Positions 5,634 to 9,734 of a stretch of 9,734 nt of DNA are shown here, in pieces. Position 1 is the first letter of the stretch; each line of letters starts with the position of its first letter. Position numbers and translations under genes: made by a program. The notes beneath the pieces were generated by a model. The model did no database searches, was not told the DNA's origin, and worked only from the letters and a program-made list of their open reading frames with translations. The DNA is from JALZAA01 sp035316005. GTDB taxonomy: Bacteria; Actinomycetota; Acidimicrobiia; IMCC26256; JACDBD01. The stretch covers positions 1 to 9,734 of the forward strand of contig DATFXK010000252.1 in the NCBI GenBank assembly GCA_035316005.1. Reading direction: 5' to 3'.

Positions 5634-6601
5634 TGGACGCCGCCGAGCGAGCGCTCCTGGAAACGACGGTGCGCGACACGATCGAACGGGGCGCCTTGCG
5701 CGGCGGGGCCGCGGTAGATGACGCGTTGGCGGACGTCGGGTGGCCGGAGATGCTGGGTGCCGAACCTCGTGAGGCGGTCGAGATGGTGTTCCGGGCGCTC
5801 GGCGCCGCCAACGCGACGGCATCGCCGCTCGACGACGTGATGGCGTACGCGCTCGATACCGAACCGCGCTTGGACCTCGCCGTCGTGCTGCCGCCGTTCG
5901 CTTCGTGGGATCCGCCGGGGGACACCACCGCAGGTCGCGTGTCCGCCTTCGGGCTCGCCACCGCCCGCACCGTCGCTGCCCGGCAGCTGCTCGTGGTGTG
6001 TGCCGCCGAGGGCGAGCTGTCGATGGCGATCGTCGACGCGGCCACCGTGGACGTGCGCTCGGTCCAGGGTCTCGATCCGCGGGCGGGCTTCGGGCTCGTG
6101 CGCCTCGAGGACGTCGCCGCGCAGGTGTCGGCGCTCGAGCCGCGAGCGTGGGACGAAGCCGTCGCGCTCGGCCGCCGGGCGCTCGCGTACGAGATGGCGG
6201 GCGCGTGCCGAGCCATGCTCGACCTCGCACGGGAGCACGCACGTGAGCGAGTGCAGTTCGACCGCCCGATCGCACGCTTCCAAGCCGTCCGTCACCGGCT
6301 CGCCGAAGCCCTGGTGGCGCTCGAGACGCTCGACGCCACCCTCGACGCCGCCGCCGACGGGCCGGGCCCCGTCACCGCCGCGCTCGCGAAGGCAGTCGCC
6401 GGCCGCAGCGCGCAGACGGTCGGCGCGGATTGTCAGCAGGTGCTCGCCGGCATCGGCTTCACGACCGATCATCCGTTCCACCGGTTCTTGAAGCGCACGA
6501 TGACGCTCCAAGGCATCCTCGGCACCGCCGACGACGTCACCTTCGACGTCGGACGCCGGCTCCTCGCCGAGCGCCACGTCCCCACCCTGGTCGAGCTCTG
6601 A
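5633..6601 (+). CDS. acyl-CoA dehydrogenase-like protein, shorter partner subunit
   Basis: A 322-residue ACAD-family protein, shorter than the usual 370-400. The C-terminal helical domain is well conserved: ARERVQFDRPIARFQAVRH (203-221) and QVLAGIGFTTDHPFHRFLKR (269-288), which in ACADs contribute to FAD binding across the dimer interface. The N-terminal and middle domains are shortened and diverged; the SEPGTGSD flavin motif is absent. This split of motifs matches the partner chain in heteromeric ACADs acting on bulky CoA thioesters such as steroid side chains. The ATG at 5633 overlaps the preceding stop by one base and has GGAGGTGA (5619-5626) 6 nt upstream; a GTG at 5630 is too close to that site. 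Tight coupling suggests equal production of both subunits. The substrate is unknown. Confidence 0.85.
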   Translation: MDAAERALLETTVRDTIERGALRGGAAVDDALADVGWPEMLGAEPREAVEMVFRALGAANATASPLDDVMAYALDTEPRLDLAVVLPPFASWDPPGDTTAGRVSAFGLATARTVAARQLLVVCAAEGELSMAIVDAATVDVRSVQGLDPRAGFGLVRLEDVAAQVSALEPRAWDEAVALGRRALAYEMAGACRAMLDLAREHARERVQFDRPIARFQAVRHRLAEALVALETLDATLDAAADGPGPVTAALAKAVAGRSAQTVGADCQQVLAGIGFTTDHPFHRFLKRTMTLQGILGTADDVTFDVGRRLLAERHVPTLVEL

Positions 6602-6614
6602 TGGGAGTTGAGCC

Positions 6615-7895
6615 GTGACCGACTTCGACAACGTCGATTTCTTCCGCGACGAGACCGTCGTTCCCGACCCCTATCCCTATTTCGACGCGCTCCGCGAGCA
6701 GTGCGCAGTGCTCCGTGAGTCGCACCACGACGTCGTCATGGTCACCGGGTACGAGGAGGCGACCGCGGTGTACCACGACACTGCGACCTTCTCGTCGTGC
6801 AACTCGGTGACCGGCCCGTTCCCGGGCTTCCCCGTCCCTCTGGAAGGCGACAACGTGAGTGCGCTCATCGAGGCACACCGTGACGAGCTGCCCTTCAGCG
6901 ATCAGCTGCCGACGCTCGATCCGCCCGTGCACACCGCCCACCGCGCGCTGCTCATGCGGTTGATCACGCCGAAGCGTCTGAAGGAGAACGAGGAGTTTAT
7001 GTGGCGGCTCGCCGATCGGGTCATCGACGAGTTCGCCGCGACCGGCCGGTGCGAGTTCGTCCGCGCGTACGCCGTGCCGTTCACGATGCTCGTGATCGCC
7101 GATCTGCTCGGTGTTCCCGAGGAGGACCACGAGACGTTCCGGCGTGCGCTCGGAGGCAGGCCCGACCGCGCCGTCGGAAGCACCGAACGTGACGCCATGA
7201 TGCACAAGCCGCTCGAGTACCTCTACGAGCGGTTCACTTCGTACATCGAGGACCGGCGACGCGAGCCGGGCGGCGACGTGCTGACCGACCTCGCCACGGC
7301 AACGTTCCCGGACGGCTCGATCCCCGACGTGATCGATGTCGTTCGCGTGGCGGCCAACCTCTTCGCAGCCGGTCAGGAGACCACCGTCCGTCTGCTCGGC
7401 ACCGCGCTCCAGCTCATCGCCGAGCGTCCCGACCTCCAACAACTGCTCCGAGACGATCGCACTCGCATCCCCGGTTTCGTCGAGGAGACGCTCCGGTTCG
7501 AGAGCCCGGTCAAGGGCGACTTCCGGCTCGCGCGCGTCCCGACGACCATCGGCGGGGTCGACATCGCGGCCGGCACCACCCTGATGGTGCTCAACGGTGC
7601 CGCCAACCGTGACCCGCGCCGGTTCGAGAGCCCGGCCGAGTTCGACCTCGACCGGCCGAACGTCCGCCAGCACCTGGCCTTCGGGTTCGGCGTCCACACC
7701 TGCCCGGGTGCTCCCCTGGCTCGGGCCGAGGCCCGTGTCAGCATCGAACGGCTCCTCGACCGCATGACCGACATCCGGGTCTCGGAGGCAGAGCACGGTC
7801 CCCCCGGGGCCCGTCGCTACGAGTACATGCCGACGTACATTCTGCGCGGCCTGCAGCGCCTCCACCTCGTGTTCGAGCCCGTCGAACCTCGCTGA
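6615..7895 (+). CDS. cytochrome P450 (second)
   Basis: A 426-residue soluble P450, clearly from a different family than the one at 1306. Its marks are DPYPYFDALREQCAV near the N-terminus (18-32), an unusual SCNSVTGPFPGFPVPLEGDN loop (61-80), the I-helix motif AGQETT (252-257), ExxR at E291-R294, and the haem loop FGFGVHTCPG (356-365) with C363 as ligand. The start is the GTG at 6615, preceded by GGGAG (6603-6607); the ACAD stop is 13 bp upstream, so it belongs to the same operon. It should hydroxylate a hydrophobic substrate with electrons from an unlinked ferredoxin. Co-transcription with an ACAD pair suggests a substrate with an acyl side chain, but CYP family and substrate cannot be assigned here. 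Confidence 0.95.
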   Translation: MTDFDNVDFFRDETVVPDPYPYFDALREQCAVLRESHHDVVMVTGYEEATAVYHDTATFSSCNSVTGPFPGFPVPLEGDNVSALIEAHRDELPFSDQLPTLDPPVHTAHRALLMRLITPKRLKENEEFMWRLADRVIDEFAATGRCEFVRAYAVPFTMLVIADLLGVPEEDHETFRRALGGRPDRAVGSTERDAMMHKPLEYLYERFTSYIEDRRREPGGDVLTDLATATFPDGSIPDVIDVVRVAANLFAAGQETTVRLLGTALQLIAERPDLQQLLRDDRTRIPGFVEETLRFESPVKGDFRLARVPTTIGGVDIAAGTTLMVLNGAANRDPRRFESPAEFDLDRPNVRQHLAFGFGVHTCPGAPLARAEARVSIERLLDRMTDIRVSEAEHGPPGARRYEYMPTYILRGLQRLHLVFEPVEPR

Positions 7896-7980
7896 CGCGC
7901 GCAGGCGGAAACGGGCTTCTCACAAATGGAGATCGGTGCTATCGTCGGGCGAGCGCCGCCACCCGGGGGGATCCACGCCG
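7896..7980 (+). promoter_or_regulatory. possible internal promoter before the Rieske gene
   Basis: This 85-bp gap is the longest in the right-hand gene series. TTCTCA (7918-7923) and TATCGT (7940-7945), 16 bp apart, resemble -35 and -10 boxes (4 of 6 consensus bases in the first; TAnnnT pattern in the second). GGGGGGA (7965-7971) serves as ribosome binding site for the ATG at 7981. No terminator-like hairpin with a T-run is seen after the P450, so read-through is also possible. Confidence 0.35.
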
Positions 7981-9270
7981 ATGCCGCTGTTCCCGAAGCC
8001 CGCCGAAGGTTCCTGGACCGAGCACTACCCCGACCTCGGCACGGGGCCGGTCTCGTACGAGGACTCGATCTCCCCCGACGTCTACGAGCGCGAGCGCGAC
8101 GCGATCTTCTCCCGTACGTGGCTGAACGTCGGGCGCGTCGAGCAGCTGCCGCGGGTCGGGAGCTACTTCACGAAGGAGATCGACGCCGCGCGTACGTCGA
8201 TCGTCGTCCTACGGTCGTCGGCCGACGAGGTCCGCGCGTTCTTCAATATCTGCCGCCACCGGGGCAACAAGCTCGTGTGGAGCGATTACCCGGGCGAGGA
8301 GACGAGCGGGGTGTGCCGGCAGTTCACGTGCAAGTACCACGGGTGGCGGTACAACCTCGAGGGTCAGTGCACGTTCGTGCAGCAGGAGGAGGAGTTCTTC
8401 GACCTCGACAAGCAGGACTACGGCCTTGCGCCGGTTCAGACCGAGGTGTGGGAGGGGTTCGTCTTCGTCAACCTCGATCCCACGAACACCACGCCGCTGC
8501 GCGAGTACCTCGGCACGTTCGCGAAGGGGCTCGAGGGCTACCCGTTCCACGAGCTCACCCAGGTTCACAGGTACCGCGCTGACGTCGGGAGCAACTGGAA
8601 GCTCTTCATCGACGCCTTCACCGAGTTCTACCACGCACCCGTCCTGCACGCGAAGCAGTCGGTCGCCGATCAATCACAGCGGCTGAACACCATGGGCTAC
8701 GAGGCGCTGGCGTACGAGCTCGATGGTCCGCACGGGATGGTGTCGACGTGGACCGGTACGGGCGTACCGCCCAAGGACATGCGTCATGTGAAGCCGATCG
8801 AGCAGAAGGCTCGGAGCGGGCTGTTCGGGCCGTGGGATGCGCCCGACCTCGGACTCGACGAGCTCCCGCCCGCGCTCAATCCGGCGGGTCACAAGGCGTG
8901 GGGACTCGACTCGTTCCTGTTCTTCCCCAACTTCATGGTGCTGATCTGGAAGCCGAACTGGGTGATCACGTACCACTACTGGCCGACGTCGTACAACACG
9001 CACATCTTCGAAGGGACGTGCTACTTCGCGCCGCCGAAGAATGCTCGTGAGCGCCTCGCGCAGGAGCTTGCCGTCGTGACGTTCAAGGAATACGCGCTCC
9101 AGGACGGCAACACGCTGGAGGCGACGCAGTCCATGCTCGAGTCGCGGACGCCGGTGAAGACCTTCCCGCTGAACGACCAGGAGATCCTGCTGCGCCATCT
9201 CCACAAGACAGCGCAGCGCTACGTGAGCGAGCACGAGCAGCAGGACTCGCGCACGCCGGCCGCGGTCTGA
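7981..9270 (+). CDS. Rieske non-haem iron oxygenase, alpha subunit (aromatic-ring-hydroxylating dioxygenase family)
   Basis: A 429-residue oxygenase. The N-terminal Rieske domain binds a [2Fe-2S] cluster through C91-x-H93 and C117-x2-H120. The C-terminal catalytic domain has DAFTEFYHAPVLH (211-223): D211 is the likely electron-bridging Asp, H218 and H223 bind the mononuclear iron, and D375 (YALQDGNTLE) is the probable third ligand. It would mono- or dihydroxylate a ring or demethylate a substrate. The spacing between the two Rieske pairs is 23 residues, longer than the classical 15-17. No beta subunit, ferredoxin or reductase is adjacent, so it may be an alpha-only enzyme fed by unlinked partners. 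The ATG at 7981 is preferred over an in-frame GTG at 7936 because of the G-rich ribosome binding site and the family-like N-terminus. Confidence 0.93.
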   Translation: MPLFPKPAEGSWTEHYPDLGTGPVSYEDSISPDVYERERDAIFSRTWLNVGRVEQLPRVGSYFTKEIDAARTSIVVLRSSADEVRAFFNICRHRGNKLVWSDYPGEETSGVCRQFTCKYHGWRYNLEGQCTFVQQEEEFFDLDKQDYGLAPVQTEVWEGFVFVNLDPTNTTPLREYLGTFAKGLEGYPFHELTQVHRYRADVGSNWKLFIDAFTEFYHAPVLHAKQSVADQSQRLNTMGYEALAYELDGPHGMVSTWTGTGVPPKDMRHVKPIEQKARSGLFGPWDAPDLGLDELPPALNPAGHKAWGLDSFLFFPNFMVLIWKPNWVITYHYWPTSYNTHIFEGTCYFAPPKNARERLAQELAVVTFKEYALQDGNTLEATQSMLESRTPVKTFPLNDQEILLRHLHKTAQRYVSEHEQQDSRTPAAV

Positions 9271-9287
9271 CCAAGGAGCGCGTCACG

Positions 9288-9617
9288 ATGCCCACGACCC
9301 TTCCTGCCGAGTTCGCCGACCTCGAGCTCTTCGCCGACTGGGCGATCCCCACCGAACGTGCGCGTTACGCGAAGCGGATCTCGAGCACCATGGACGAGCT
9401 CCAGGCCTTCTACGACGCCGCGTTCCCCCGGATGGACGACGCCCTCGCCTACCTCGAGCAGTTCTCGATGGACGCGGTTCCTGAGGACGCTACGCACCTG
9501 CTGTGGCTCTATTGCGCGCTGATGACCGCTTCGTTCCCGGTCGAGGTGTGGCGCCAGCCCCGCGTCCCCGACAGCGGCGCCTCCAGCTTCGACGCCGTCC
9601 TCGAACCCGCGATCTGA
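9288..9617 (+). CDS. small conserved protein following the Rieske oxygenase, unknown function
   Basis: A 109-residue protein without signal peptide, membrane segment or recognisable catalytic motif. It is acidic and mostly helical in appearance: an N-terminal stretch ELFADWAIPTERARYAKR (13-30), a probable helix with MDELQAFYDAAFPRMDDA (35-52), then a hydrophobic LLWLYCALMT (71-80) running into FPVEVWRQPRVPDSGAS (83-99), which looks like a conserved signature. AAGGAG lies 9 nt before the ATG, and the gene starts 17 bp after the Rieske stop, so the two are co-expressed. I recall similar proteins beside Rieske oxygenases in actinobacteria but assign no function. It could be an assembly factor or a small non-homologous partner subunit; this is inference from position only. 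Confidence 0.8.
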   Translation: MPTTLPAEFADLELFADWAIPTERARYAKRISSTMDELQAFYDAAFPRMDDALAYLEQFSMDAVPEDATHLLWLYCALMTASFPVEVWRQPRVPDSGASSFDAVLEPAI

Positions 9618-9623
9618 CGGCGC

Positions 9624-9734
9624 ATGGCGCCACCCCGCACCCCGAGCCCACCGATCCGTCTGCTCAGTGCGCGTCTGGTCGACGTCGACGGCGGCGAGCT
9701 CGTCGAGCCGGCGGACATCCTGATCGAGGGCGAG
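9624..9734 (+). CDS. amidohydrolase (N-terminal fragment)
   Basis: The first 37 codons of a gene cut by the window end. After a proline-rich lead the protein reads RLLSARLVDVDGGELVEPAD (residues 12-31) and ILIEGE (32-37), the beta-sandwich start typical of imidazolonepropionase-like amidohydrolases, where 'aRLiDG.g...p..ILIegerI' precedes the metal-binding HxH. It begins 6 bp after the small protein's stop, without a strong ribosome binding site, so translation is probably coupled. Metal-binding residues are outside the window, and the hydrolysed bond is unknown. Confidence 0.7.
   Translation, partial: MAPPRTPSPPIRLLSARLVDVDGGELVEPADILIEGE

Noticed and set aside
4455..6275. A minus-strand open frame of about 600 codons opposite the acyl-CoA dehydrogenases
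   Set aside because: Arginine- and proline-rich with no domain, and antiparallel to two clearly conserved ACAD genes. It is a high-GC shadow.
6537..7865. A minus-strand open frame of about 440 codons opposite the second P450
   Set aside because: No recognisable motif, whereas the plus strand carries the full set of P450 motifs.
7936..7980. N-terminal extension of the Rieske protein to a GTG at 7936
   Set aside because: The extension covers the likely -10 element and the G-rich ribosome binding site of the ATG at 7981.

Overview
The window is GC-rich and densely coded, with G or C at most third codon positions. Together with its gene content (paired cytochromes P450, paired acyl-CoA dehydrogenases, a Rieske oxygenase, an SDR and an NTF2-like protein), this points to an actinobacterial chromosome. 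A lineage such as Acidimicrobiia or a mycobacterial relative fits, but the sequence does not fix the taxon. There are no RNA genes, insertion sequences, CRISPR arrays or phage genes. The region looks like an accessory catabolic locus for hydrophobic or cyclic compounds.

Left part (1-2520): the C-terminal end of an alpha/beta hydrolase, probably an epoxide hydrolase, runs into the window and stops 1 bp short of a convergent NTF2/SnoaL-like gene. A 47-bp divergent promoter region follows, then an SDR dehydrogenase and a cytochrome P450 in one transcription unit (2 bp between them).

Middle (2525-4440): a secreted LivK-type substrate-binding protein lies on the minus strand, tail to tail with the P450 and without transporter partners. 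Upstream of it are about 200 bp of non-coding DNA and then a broken gene. The broken gene keeps the first ~64 codons and ~30 codons of the C-terminal part of a dihydrodipicolinate-reductase-like NAD(P)-binding protein, joined out of frame with the middle missing. Its old promoter region (about 4432-4478) is AT-rich and packed with inverted repeats, and it overlaps the 5' end of the next, divergent operon.

Right part (4440-9734): a plus-strand series of two acyl-CoA dehydrogenase subunits (1-nt overlap, probably a heteromeric enzyme), a second P450, a Rieske oxygenase alpha subunit, a small conserved protein and the start of an amidohydrolase. Spacing is tight (1-nt overlap to 17 bp) except for an 85-bp gap before the Rieske gene, which may hold an internal promoter.

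Inferred joint role: uptake or sensing of a substrate (binding protein), oxygenation (two P450s, Rieske enzyme), alcohol/ketone conversion (SDR), epoxide or amide/ester hydrolysis (hydrolase, amidohydrolase) and CoA-thioester desaturation (ACAD pair). The substrate cannot be read from sequence. Ferredoxin and reductase partners for the three oxygenases are absent from the window. The least explained elements are a 14-bp motif present three times (514, 3923, 4018), the stacked palindromes at 4432-4468, and the small protein after the Rieske gene.
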